NCBI RefSeq assembly: GCF_000237925.1
Contig: NC_031495.1
Coordinates: 27,596,679-27,660,678, forward strand
DNA: 64,000 nucleotides
Direction: 5' to 3'
Origin: Schistosoma mansoni
Taxonomy: Eukaryota; Platyhelminthes; Trematoda; Strigeidida; Schistosomatidae
The notes beneath the pieces were generated by a model that saw nothing but the letters and a program-made list of their open reading frames with translations, was not told the DNA's origin and did no database searches. Of this stretch, positions 50,101 through 57,951 are shown one piece after another. Each line of letters begins with the position of its first letter. The stretch's first letter is position 1. Both the position numbers and the translations under genes were made by a program.

Positions 50101-50216
50101 CACAAAGTGGAAGGCATCGTGGTATTGTTAACACTGAAATACCGTTGGATGTAGATACACGTGAAATAGGATTTTATAATTTAGAAAATGATGATTATAT
50201 TTTCGTACGAATATGA
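31826..50216 (+). CDS. TBCE: Tubulin-folding cofactor E, 6 visible exons, start missing
   Basis: Exons 31826-32104, 42501-43032, 43107-43400, 44934-45262, 48180-48444 and 49875-50216 join in phase into 679 codons plus stop. TBCE binds α-tubulin and works with cofactors C and D to form α/β-tubulin dimers in the cytoplasm. Domain order: CAP-Gly (first visible exon), leucine-rich repeats (exons 2-4), the conserved EERRGSELDY / KYGAPE block (exon 5) and a C-terminal ubiquitin-like domain (exon 6). It is longer than human TBCE (527 residues), mainly through inserts in the second and third visible exons. The first visible exon has no Met in frame and begins in phase 2, so at least one upstream exon is missing from this model. 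The first visible intron (10.4 kb) holds most of the LINE nest. Confidence 0.9.
32644..33379 (+). mobile_element. Merlin-type DNA transposon relic
   Basis: The 17-base sequence TTAAACTATACTGCCGA at 32644-32660 recurs as its reverse complement at 33363-33379. Between them an open frame (about 33079-33270) reads MWSGLKEFLRPYHGFRGRLL, LWSHMDVFLYRMHYDF and LEKFLTHVKEVFPL before the stop. This is the C-terminal end of an IS1016/ISXO2-like (Merlin) transposase; the W-S-L-K-x-F-L-R-P-Y-H-G pattern is typical. The N-terminal and central catalytic parts are absent. True element ends may lie outside the 17-base repeats, since Merlin usually makes 8-9 bp target duplications. It lies in the first visible TBCE intron. 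Confidence 0.6.
33079..33270 (+). pseudogene. Merlin transposase C-terminal fragment
   Basis: About 63 codons are open, ending in TAA at 33268-33270; an internal ATG is at 33097. The fragment begins TNIIKAMWSGLK, close to the TIE-x-W-S-x-L-K block that carries the last catalytic acid of the IS1016 family; here the expected Glu position reads Lys. It is too short to be active. Confidence 0.6.
34013..34542 (+). mobile_element. LINE A remnant with an inverted start, old
   Basis: 34043-34542 reads as LINE A RT on the + strand (GVRQGCSLSPFLF, EYADDIVLCGED, LLRNWLASTPEL, ending FTYLE). The preceding 34013-34041 is a minus-strand piece of the same RT, so the junction forms a hairpin (ACAGAGTCAAATGC and its complement). 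The same old copy continues at 39456, after a younger insertion. Confidence 0.8.
34543..34740 (+). mobile_element. LINE A head (5' end) of a younger insertion
   Basis: It begins CCCGACCGTTGCTGC directly after ATCTTGAATGTCT (34530-34542) and covers about 198 bp of the LINE A 5' end, as far as the place where a minus-strand LINE A abuts it. The same 13-base target sequence follows the LINE A tail at 39443-39455, so 34543 and 39442 are likely the two ends of one insertion. Confidence 0.75.
34741..38599 (-). mobile_element. Nearly intact full-length LINE A (RTE-like)
   Basis: The minus-strand frame runs from 38524 to 34931, about 1197 codons, with a single visible break: a TAG near 37671 where the sister copy has CAG (AEQALLEW). 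Domains in order: serine/proline-rich leader (about 190 residues), APE-type endonuclease (IGAFNVRTL, SETRIQD, GDFNAQVG, QIDHIVISH), RT (FLDLKAAFDSID, GVRQGCPLSPFLF, LEYADDIVLFGE) and the C-terminal RLRWLGHVLRM and LPGWGPRD region. The tail of GACT repeats starts at 34741. The outermost 5' bases (about 75) fall in the N gap. It lies in the first visible TBCE intron, antisense to the gene. Confidence 0.93.
38600..38799. other. Assembly gap (200 N)
   Basis: Exactly 200 N, a size often used for gaps of unknown length. It lies where the 5' end of a minus-strand LINE A meets the middle of a plus-strand LINE A, close to the inner end of the right inverted arm. Confidence 0.99.
38800..39442 (+). mobile_element. 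LINE A 3' part (C-terminal domain, 3' UTR, tail)
   Basis: It starts at the gap inside ETWPLR and continues through FDHRCLRNIARICWDHRVSN, RLRWLGHVLRM and LPGWGPRDC to the GACT tail, followed by the 13-base target sequence at 39443. It has a small deletion and a stop near 39195-39220 relative to the intact copy. Confidence 0.9.
39056..41800 (-). repeat. Right arm of the 2.75-kb inverted repeat
   Basis: Reverse complement of about 18997-21745. Here the arm sits in a coherent local order: old LINE A interrupted by younger LINE A, then the AT-rich segment, then a LINE C with its own target-site duplication. This makes the TBCE side the more likely original location. Confidence 0.85.
39443..39638 (+). 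mobile_element. LINE A remnant, old, continuation of 34043-34542
   Basis: After the target sequence ATCTTGAATGTCT (39443-39455) the old copy continues with LISHNRLVSGEIYARIQ and the following C-terminal block, exactly where 34542 stopped (FTYLE and then CL). Confidence 0.8.
41384..42082 (-). mobile_element. LINE C copy with both ends and a large internal deletion
   Basis: The minus-strand head (42082, CTCCGCCTGTAGCTC) has the 5' UTR and the first 45 or so residues (MTPHDKSRHYSEV, NIGACNVRTMREI), then jumps directly to the C-terminal part ([16 protein letters not shown]) and the TAAG tail at 41384. Most of the endonuclease and all of the RT are missing. Target-site duplication TTACTAC[C/T]TC at 41374-41383 and 42083-42092. 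It is about 700 bp where the full element is about 3.2 kb. Confidence 0.88.
42501..43032 (+). CDS. TBCE: TBCE exon: linker and first LRR
   Basis: The acceptor CTTTTAG gives PSKVSLGTSLEEALVYRYA, matching human PNKVNFGTDFLTAIKNRYV. About 110 residues (LETQTSLQSRE to about KDTLRIELYT) have no human counterpart that I recognise. It ends with an LRR start (LDQFLSSLCDLEM) at GCCGAG|GTGTGT, phase 0. Confidence 0.9.
43107..43400 (+). CDS. TBCE: TBCE exon: leucine-rich repeats
   Basis: It follows a 74-bp intron. LRR units WLKSLNVSNNRIRLP, LSQLTLVKCPLL and LQSLSLAYNN are visible, interrupted by a charged insert (KEVHDKQKENECLESK). Donor AATAAT|GTGAGT, phase 0. Confidence 0.9.
44145..44669 (+). mobile_element. 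525-bp head-plus-tail derivative of LINE B
   Basis: 44145 to about 44590 matches the first 440 bp of the full LINE B (from 24362), and about 44605-44669 matches its last 65 bp (GGCGCATATGTATCTGG to the AATA tail). The entire endonuclease/RT frame is missing. Target-site duplication AACGTGCT[T/A]AA at 44134-44144 and 44670-44680. It lies in the third visible TBCE intron. It behaves like a short non-autonomous element moved by the LINE B machinery. Confidence 0.9.
44934..45262 (+). CDS. TBCE: TBCE exon: leucine-rich repeats
   Basis: The acceptor ATTTTAG is followed by LTDLDLTHINL, LNNLLLNYNEI and LNTLGLKNNLFTNWDFVNQL; the last matches human [20 protein letters not shown]. It ends in phase 2 before GTAAGC. 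Confidence 0.92.
45727..46210 (+). mobile_element. LTR-like repeat (fossil), second copy
   Basis: Matches the repeat at 10791-12290 without the LINE insertion. It begins TGTTATATCC, has a TATA-like GTATATAAACC (about 46010) and an AATAAA about 20 bp later, an arrangement expected of an LTR promoter and poly(A) signal. It is probably an old solo LTR; the right edge is approximate. Intron of TBCE. Confidence 0.4.
46837..47700 (-). mobile_element. RTE-like LINE remnant (A/B type), very old
   Basis: Minus-strand traces of RT: a block like QGYPISPL (about 47650-47690), then the equivalent of ADDTVLLC (about 47545-47570), and at 46840-47000 traces of the C-terminal region (TLPVRLYACEL). It is strongly decayed. 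Confidence 0.45.
48180..48444 (+). CDS. TBCE: TBCE exon: conserved EERR block
   Basis: The acceptor GTTTTAG is followed by ETARQEVIARLPNLKMLD, ITPEERRGSELDYLKRYG and LCDKYGAPE, matching human EETARLLIIASIGQL, LPEERRRAELDY and LKYGAPE. Donor CCAAG|GTAACA, phase 0. Confidence 0.93.
49875..50216 (+). CDS. TBCE: TBCE last exon: ubiquitin-like domain
   Basis: A basic and serine-rich linker (TNKSSSRSSSP) is followed by IPSQMTINHLRMMVRRLF and the closing FYNLENDDYIFVRI, matching human LPGSMTIQKVKGLLSRL and FYSVENGDCLLVRW. Stop TGA at 50214-50216. Confidence 0.93.
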   Translation, partial: PVNRSIKAGLISLIFILQHNKNNGTTNKSSSRSSSPMDKNDRIQKQIPSQMTINHLRMMVRRLFCLSPKTLFELYAQSGRHRGIVNTEIPLDVDTREIGFYNLENDDYIFVRI

Positions 50217-50420
50217 TAATAGTGACTACATTGTGTTCTAGTCTTTCTGCCCTTGTATTTACTACTTGGTTATCTCTTTAATATTTATCTATGTTGTTTA
50301 ATTTATATATCTTGATATTCTTAAAAATCATCGTTATTATCAAGCTTGTACTTAATTATTTCCTATCCGTCTACACTTTCATGAGTTCTGTTGTGTACAT
50401 AGCAGATTGTTCCATCAAAT

Positions 50421-50426
50421 AATAAA
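50421..50426 (+). promoter_or_regulatory. TBCE: Possible poly(A) signal of TBCE
   Basis: AATAAA about 205 bp after the stop codon, in AT-rich 3' sequence. Confidence 0.4.
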
Positions 50427-50489
50427 GTGTAGTAATTGTGTGTAGGCTGTATGTTTTCTTAAAAATTGACTGCTTGAGGTTACCAATTT

Positions 50490-50960
50490 TATCAGTTTGC
50501 CATAAGCTTTGACTCGAATAACGTTGTTCAAGTAAATAACCTTCATGAAGTTCATGTACTTCTGAGGTACGCCTTTCACTAAAAAGCACTATCAAAAGAA
50601 TTTCCAGGCGTTCCTAAGCATCCCCCTGTTTCAGAGCATAACATAATTAATTGGTATATATCTGCACGTCCACTTTTGAAATCAGTTTGATTTTGCTGGG
50701 TTTCCTATCTAGGAATTTTATTTAAGCTTTGGGTGATTTCAGACACCACTTTATTCAAGTTGATTGTTCTGGTTACCGCGAGAGATTATCTTTCCTCCTT
50801 CTTAGATTGGGATCAGTCAGATGTGACTATATGCAGGTGCCAGATTCTAACTACTAAAATTAGACAGTCATTCTTAAATAACTCGAGTTAACGTATAAGG
50901 TCTTTTTCGCTTCTAGTTAGCATTTGCCTCTTTACGTTTACTATTAGTCGGAGGCTTATA
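50490..50960 (-). mobile_element. LINE A RT remnant, very old
   Basis: By eye it follows the LINE A minus-strand sequence around 35935-36480 (region from KALYSNT back to the block before the RT palm), with many changes and short losses. It lies just downstream of TBCE. Confidence 0.6.
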
Positions 50961-52560
50961 TATATTGTCTGTTTGCTCTACTAAAAAAATTGCATTATAT
51001 ACTATTTATTGCTACCAATCTCGAACCTAATTCTGTTGTGTTTCGCAACACTTGTTTAAATATGTATAATCCTAATAGAGCAGCCAACTTGCACAGTACG
51101 TTATATTTCAAATATGTTGTATAGTCTAGTTGTCAGTTTATCTGACTGTAAATTTATATATTTAGGCGAGACTGAAAACAACAGTATTCCAAACTAATTT
51201 CTCTCACTTGAAGTTGCTTGTTACGTAATGATGTTTTTGTATGTATTATTTATTCTATCCATGGATGTCACCTCTGATGTATATGGTTCTTCATCGCAAA
51301 ATCTAGCACTGATTTTCAAACGTAACTTCATTTTAATCACTAGTTAAAGGGTTTCCAAATTGATGCATCTAATAGTTTTACTTACACGGCATTCAAATCC
51401 TTACTTGTTTTAGTAATATGGTCATCTAACATGTTCGTGCAATTAAGTGTTTGTCAGTTGTGTCTTAAATGTATTTACTTTTCGCAACAAATAATATTTA
51501 ATATATCAAGTTATTGGTCAATCTTGTCCAGCTCTGTATTGATCTAATTAAAGCAATCTACTTGTGAGTTATGTATCATCAAAACTTCCTATACAGGTTT
51601 TTATATTTGGTGTCATGTTCATAGATTTAGTAGCCTATTGTGAAAGTCTCTTCATTCCGTTCATTATAATCAAAGAGACATTCAAGATGCCTCGTATTGA
51701 TAACGGTGAACATTGAAGGAGGGAATAAAATTGTTAAGCGTGTCAAATCTGTTCGCTCCTCCCTCTGTATCTTTGCTTCCACGACCAATTAAAAATAGAT
51801 TTCTAAACGTCCAATGACAAGTCTACTTTCAACATATACTGTAATTTTCCGAATTGGGTAACAATTGGTTATTCTTTTTAACCCAGTCATGTTATCTCAT
51901 ACATCTATTTCCAGCAGCTAGGAAATAATCTCGTTAAAGGTATGTTTGTGTTGGATTTCCAACAATGAGTTTGCTAGACATTTTAGGTAACCGAAAATCT
52001 TAAGATAATAGTCATGGTTAGCATTTGTAGTGAAAATGTGAACGAAACAAAAGATCGAGCAGCTTTCTCAACAGAAGCGGCACATCAACTAATGAAAACC
52101 GGTTCGTCGATTTCATTTAAAAGCGATTTGAAATGTAAGGGCTAACTGGTTCGTTCTTATTTAGCGCACTTACACAGTGTTCATTCCTAAATTCTCCGGG
52201 GATTTATTTCGAAATGTAACTGCTAGATTACAATTTCAGTAACTGAAATCCCGTAATTTGTCCATTCTCTGGTTAGACGTGATTGCTTTTTCTGTTTTAC
52301 CTGGATTAATATTAAGCACCATAGCATCCTTATCCAAGAACCAAGTCATTCATTACCTGTCAGTTGTTAACCGAATTGGTAGTTTTAATGAGTGAGTAAT
52401 ATCTCAGATTATTAGGCGAAGTCACTTTAAAGATTATTGAAAGCGAAACAACGTCCGACTGGAACCTATCCACTGAGGTATTTGTCAGAAGTCTTTACTA
52501 ATTGAGATTAGTATCCATATGAAATCAGTGTTACGTATTTCTGTGAATTCCGAAATTGGG
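50961..52560. other. AT-rich DNA downstream of TBCE
   Basis: No gene was recognised. At about 52190-52360 a minus-strand reading gives MVLNINPGKTE and nearby codons, which resembles the segment after the catalytic box of a CR1-like or RTE-like RT; this is weak. Confidence 0.35.
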
Positions 52561-52576
52561 ATAAATTATATGCACA

Positions 52577-52831
52577 GTAGTGGCTTAGCTTTAAAATCAA
52601 AGATGGATAGTGGCTGGGTTCGAGTCCCAGAATGAACATCAACTCAGATGCAGATACATCCATCTTGCAAGTCCCAGATGGGATGGAACGCGCGTACTGG
52701 ATTCCACTTTTGGCCAATTTCCATCTTTGCTTATAGAGCTTGTGACTTCAAGCAATATCGAAGCAGTCCGCACATGTGCCAATAAGAGACTAATCAATTG
52801 CAGTCCTAAATAACAATTGGAGATACAAGTA
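52577..52831 (+). mobile_element. Smα-type SINE
   Basis: A tRNA-like start with an A-box-like TGGCTTAGC and the B box GGTTCGAGTCC (52618-52628) is followed by a hammerhead-like segment and the 3' part (TTTGCTTATAGAGCTTGTGA, then CAGTCC with CACATGTGCCAATAAG). This order matches the Smα SINE of schistosomes, known to carry a hammerhead ribozyme. LINE C is inserted at its very 3' end. Identification is from memory of the family. Confidence 0.75.
52643..52712 (+). ncRNA. Degenerate hammerhead ribozyme in the Smα SINE
   Basis: It follows the Smα hammerhead order: ACATCC, core box, AGTCCCAGATGGGAT stem II, second core box, ACGCGCGTACTGG and ATTCC. The core boxes are changed: CTTGCAA where CUGAUGA is needed, and GGAA where GAAA is needed. 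It should not cleave. Confidence 0.65.
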
Positions 52832-55800
52832 CTTACTTACTTACTTACGCCTGTTACTCCCAATGGAGCATAGGCCGCCGACCAGCTTTCTCCAACCCAC
52901 TCTGTCCTGGGCCTTCTTTTCTAGTTCTTTCCAGTTCTTGTTCATTCTTCTCATGTCTGTCTCTATTTCTCGGCGTAATGTGTTCTTTGGTCTTCCTCTT
53001 CTCCTTCGACCTTCAGGATTCCATGTGAGGGCTTGTCTTGTGACACAATTGGGTGATTTCCTCAAAGTGTGCCCAATCCACTTCCAGCGCTTCTTCCTCC
53101 GCTGGAATCTGATTTGTTGTCTCCCACAGTAACTTGTTGCTGATAGTGTCTGGCCATCGGATCCGAAGTATCTTGCGTAGACAGCTGTTAATAAACACTT
53201 GTATCTTCTGGATAATGGCTTTCGTAGTTCTCCACGTCTCTGCCCCATACAGAAGAACTGTCTTGACATTTGTATTGAAAATTCTAACCTTGGTGTTGGT
53301 TGACAATTGTTTTGAGCTCCAGATGTTTTTCAGCTGTAGGTATGCTGCTCTTGCTTTGCTGATCCGCGCCCTCACATCTGCATCTGATCCACCGTGTTCA
53401 TCAATGATGCTGCCCAGATATGTAAAGATTTCCACATCTTCCAAAGCTTCTCCGTCAAGTGTAATTGGATTGGTGCATATTGTATTGTATCGGAGAGTCT
53501 TGCTTTTCCCTTTGTTTATATTGAGACCTACTGCTGCTGAGGCTGCTGCTACACTGGTCGTTTTCTCCTGCATTTGTTGTTGCGTTTTTGATAGAAGAGC
53601 CAGATCATCCGCGAAGTCTAAATCGTCAAGCTGCATCCTGCCTGTCCACTGTATCTCGTGATTTCCTCCAGATGTTGACGTCTTCATGATCCAGTCGATC
53701 ACCAGGAGAAAGAGAAAGGGTGAGAGTAGGCAACCTTGCCTAACACCGATCTTTACCTCGAACGAGTCGGTGAGTTGTCCTCCGTGGACGATTTGGCAGT
53801 TTAGTCCATCATAGGAGTTCCGTATGATGTTGACTATCTTCTCAGGCACGCCGTAGTGTCGAAGAAGCTTCCATAGTGTCGTCCTGTCCACGCTATCAAA
53901 TGCCTTCTCGTAGTCGATGAAGTTGATGTACAGTGATGAATTCCATTCGATTGATTGTTCCACAATGATACGTAGAGTTGCGATTTGATCTGTGCACGAT
54001 CTATCCTTACGAAATCCAGCTTGTTGATCTCGAAGTTGAGCGTCCACGGAATCCTTCATCCTGTTTAACAATACTCTGTTGAAGACTTTTCCTGGTATTG
54101 AGAGGAGAGTGATGCCCCTGTAGTTGTCGCACTTGCTCAGATCGCCTTTCTTTGGAATCTTGATGAGAAGTCCTTCTTTCCAGTCTGTTGGTACATGTTC
54201 TTCGTCCCAAATCTTACTGAAGAGGATGTGGAGTATCTTGGCAGTTGCTGTTACATTTGCTTTCAGTGCCTCTGCCGGGATGTTGTCTGGTCCCGCTGCT
54301 TTGCCACTCTTGATTTGTCTAATGGCCATGCTGATCTCTTCAATTGTTGGTGGGCCAATATCGATTGGGAGGTCTGTGGGTGCTGCTTCGATGTTGGGTG
54401 GGTTCAGTGGAGCTGGTCGATTCAAGAGTTCCTTGAAGTGTTCTACCCACCTGTTTCGTTGTTCTTCAATATCGTTGATTACTTTGCCTTCCTTGTTTTT
54501 CACTGGTCTTTCTGGTTGACGGTAATTTCCAGCAAGTTTCTTTGTTGTATCATACAGTTGTCTCATGTTTCCCTCTCTTGCAGCCTTTTCCGCTGTCATC
54601 GCTAAATCTTCCACATATTTACGTTTGTCGGTCCTGATGCTCCTCTTCACTTGCTTGTTTGCCTCTGTGTATTCGGCTTGTGCCTTGGCTTTTTCTGCTC
54701 TTGTTCGGCTGATATTGATTGCTACCTTCTTGTTCCTTCTTTCTTCAATCTTATCCAGTGTACCAACAGTGATCCATTCCTTGTGATGGTGCTTCTTTTG
54801 GCCCAGAACCTCCTGACATGTTGAAACGATTGCCTCCTTGATACCTTTCCAGCTGCTCTCTATGGTGGTTCCCTCTCCATTGAGTAGGTCATGAAAGGCC
54901 TCGAACCTGTTGCTGAGGGCTATGTTAAATTCGTTGAGTTTGTCAGCATCTCGAAGAAAGGCCGTGTTAAACTTTTGTGATGTTGTCCGCGCCATTGTCC
55001 AGTGCTTCTTGAGTTTTAGTTTCATCTTGGCGACCAGCAAATGGTGATCGGATGCTATATCAGCTCCTCTTCTGGTTCTCACATCCTCCATCGTCCTCCT
55101 GAACTTTTTGTTGATGCAGACATGGTCGATTTGATTTTGTGTAGTGTGATCCGGTGAAATCCAAGTGGCTTTGTGTATGTTTTTGTGTGGGAATATGGTG
55201 CCACCTATGACCAGTTTATTGAAGACACATAGGTTTGCAAATCTCTCACCGTTTTCGTTCCTTCTTCCCAGTCCATGTTGTCCCATGACGTCTTCATATC
55301 CAGTGTTGTCCTTTCCAACCTTGGCATTGAAATCTCCCATTAGAATGGTCAGGTCCTTGGTTGGGCACTTCTCGAAGATTGACTGCAGCCTATCGTAGAA
55401 TTGGTTTTTAGCGTCTTCATCGTAGTCGTTGGTCGGCGCATAGCATTGGATGATGTTCATTGTAATGCCCTCTCTCTTTGTTTTGAAGGAGGCTTTGATG
55501 ATCCTCGGTCCATGAGATTCCCATCCTATAAGTGCATTTTGTGCTTTTCTAGACAGCATCAGTGCCACTCCTTGTGTATGTGGGGCATTTTCTTCTTCAT
55601 GACCGGAGTATAACAGAAGTTCCCCTGAAGACAGTCGTTGTTGTCCAACCTGCGTCCAATGTGTTTCACTGATTCCAAGCACTTCCAGGTTGTATTTCCT
55701 CATTTCTGCAGCAATTTGGAAGACTCTTCCGGTCTCCCACATTGTCCGGACATTCCATGTACCTATAAAAATTGTCGCTCTGGTTGTAAGAAGGTGCATC

Positions 55801-56019
55801 GGCCTCATGACTTCCGAAGGAACTCGGCTTTCATCATGAGACGTCATTTTTCCTTCTACTCCCAGGGCAGAGTTTGAATGGTTTGAATGATTTTTTCTGG
55901 TTAGCGTTTTTTTAGCGAGTTGATTTTCTACGGGATGGGGTCGCTAACCCCATGCCCAACCCTCCTCCTTTACCCGGGCTTGGGACCGGCAGTAGCCCCT
56001 GGAGGAGCTACAGGCGGAG
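52832..56019 (-). mobile_element. Nearly intact full-length LINE C (RTE-like)
   Basis: 3188 bp with a perfect 15-bp target-site duplication TTGGAGATACAAGTA (52817-52831 and 56020-56034). The frame begins at ATG 55847: APE-type endonuclease (GTWNVRTMWETG, ISETHWTQVG, MGDFNAKVG, QIDHVCI, SDHHLLVAK), RT (INFIDYEKAFDSVD, GVRQGCLLSPFLFLLVIDW, LDFADDLALL) and the C-terminal [10 protein letters not shown] and [12 protein letters not shown]. One frameshift near 53095-53110 separates the last 90 or so residues (IGHTLRK to the stop at 52841). The tail is a TAAG repeat and the 5' UTR is 172 bp. The perfect duplication and the open frame suggest a young insertion. It belongs to a different subfamily from A and B. 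Confidence 0.95.
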
Positions 56020-56034
56020 TTGGAGATACAAGTA

Positions 56035-57908
56035 AACAACACCAAATGAAGTAATGCGTAGCCTTCAAATTTTCATTAGAAAGTATCGTTACGTAGTAAA
56101 ATCTGCTCTTAAATCTGACATAAAATTAAGCATGTTTCTGTTTATAACACATTCTCTAAGTTAGACGTTTTGGTTGCAAATCATTGATTATCCGAGATAG
56201 CATCATCAGAACCTACTTCAAATCAGCGTTACAAATCTCCAGTATTTCAAAACTAATGTCAGTTTAAAACAGTTTCTCTTTTCGACGAGTATAAGTGATA
56301 CACTGAATATCACAGTGCTGACTAGACGATGCATCCGTCACCATCACCTCTTAACGATGGACATTTTTAATACATTGTTTTAAGTCTGTTGTACGTTCTT
56401 TGTCCTTATTCACTTTCTTTCGACCCTTTTGTGTATTGTTTTATACTACTTGATAATATTCAGTAAATAGTTGTATTCCTGGCAGTTTCTACGCGTATGT
56501 TGTGACGCAAGTTTGTCGTGCAATATTCTGAAATATTTATAACACTTATTGAATTTATCGTTATAAATACTTAATCCCAATCATTGTAGTAGTTGTTCGG
56601 AGTTTTGTGTAGTCCTTGAACCCTTGTTTAAACGCAATAGTTTCCATATTGCTTGCTCTTAGTTCGATTTTCGCCTGATAAGTTTAGACAGCCAACGGCT
56701 GTCATTTTGCGTTATCTAAGCCTTTTTATTTCAGACAAAAGGACGTAGTAAATGCCACAGACACCTCACAAGTTGAGGTTTGTAACTAGTTTTTGTATAT
56801 TATTCAATAAAGAACCGCTATTTTAGACAAATCGTTGCTTTGAGAACTTCGATTTTGCGCGTATCTCAATCGGGTGATTTTGACGCTTAGATAGACTCAA
56901 CACATAGTGATTAACTCAATACATTAAGGTTTGAAAATGAACTTATTATCACTCAGATTGACATTGTTGTGGTTTCTTTAAGTGAGTGAATTCGTAAAAC
57001 AAAGTAAACTTTATCACTCACTCTTAAGTATCTGTCTAAAATCAATGTATCGTTAAACAAGATGGATAACTAAATTTCCGAATAATAAGTCTTTTTATTG
57101 TTTTAGTAGGAGTCGAACTTTTATTCCGTGAAAATTACAACTAGATTTTGGTTGATTGTTAATCGAGAGAATAAAAGGGTTTTATCCTGGATCTCATATA
57201 CCATCAATAATCTCCATTTATCTCGGAATATCTAGAAACATTCACACATTTATTTCCTAGTTTTATGGCGGTTTTTTAAAATAAAAAAATGAGTCCATGA
57301 TGGAAATAACCTTTAAATTTAATTTAATTATTATAAACTACTGTACAACTGTTTATTTTAACTTGTTTCATTATAAGCTTCATTTCAATATTGAACATTG
57401 ATAGTTAAAACAAGTTTTGTTTAAATTTACTATATTGTTAATTTTTATTTAGAATAGATACCTTACTGTAAATGTTATTTTCTTCTTACATATGAGTGAT
57501 AAATAAAAGATAAACATTCTGTCTAAGTGATGATTTTCTATGTACAATCTCTCCCTTAAAGATTTGCTAATTATGATGGATAGAAAATGGGAAACTAAAG
57601 TGAGGATAATAAGTATAGAGTAGTTCAGTTATTTATTTATTATGTTCATTGATATATCATTCATTCACTCGTTTGTTTGTTTGTTCTTTTTCATAAACAA
57701 AATTACAGTTTTACTCTTATATGACAAATTTTTCAACTGTACAGTATTTAAAAAGTGAGAGAAAAGAATAAAGAAAGTAAACATGTCATGAGGTGTTTAC
57801 ATATATTTTGTATATTACCTTGTCGTTGAAGTATAATCTTAACACCTGTCTACTTGTTAAAACTGTTAGTTTCTATTCTATGTAAAAATGTCTATCCTAA
57901 GCTTTAAA

Positions 57909-57951
<43 letters not shown>

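Noticed and set aside
52831-52850. TTAC tandem repeat as an independent microsatellite or CRISPR-like array
   Set aside because: It is the reverse complement of the LINE C tail repeat. No CRISPR array was seen anywhere in the window.
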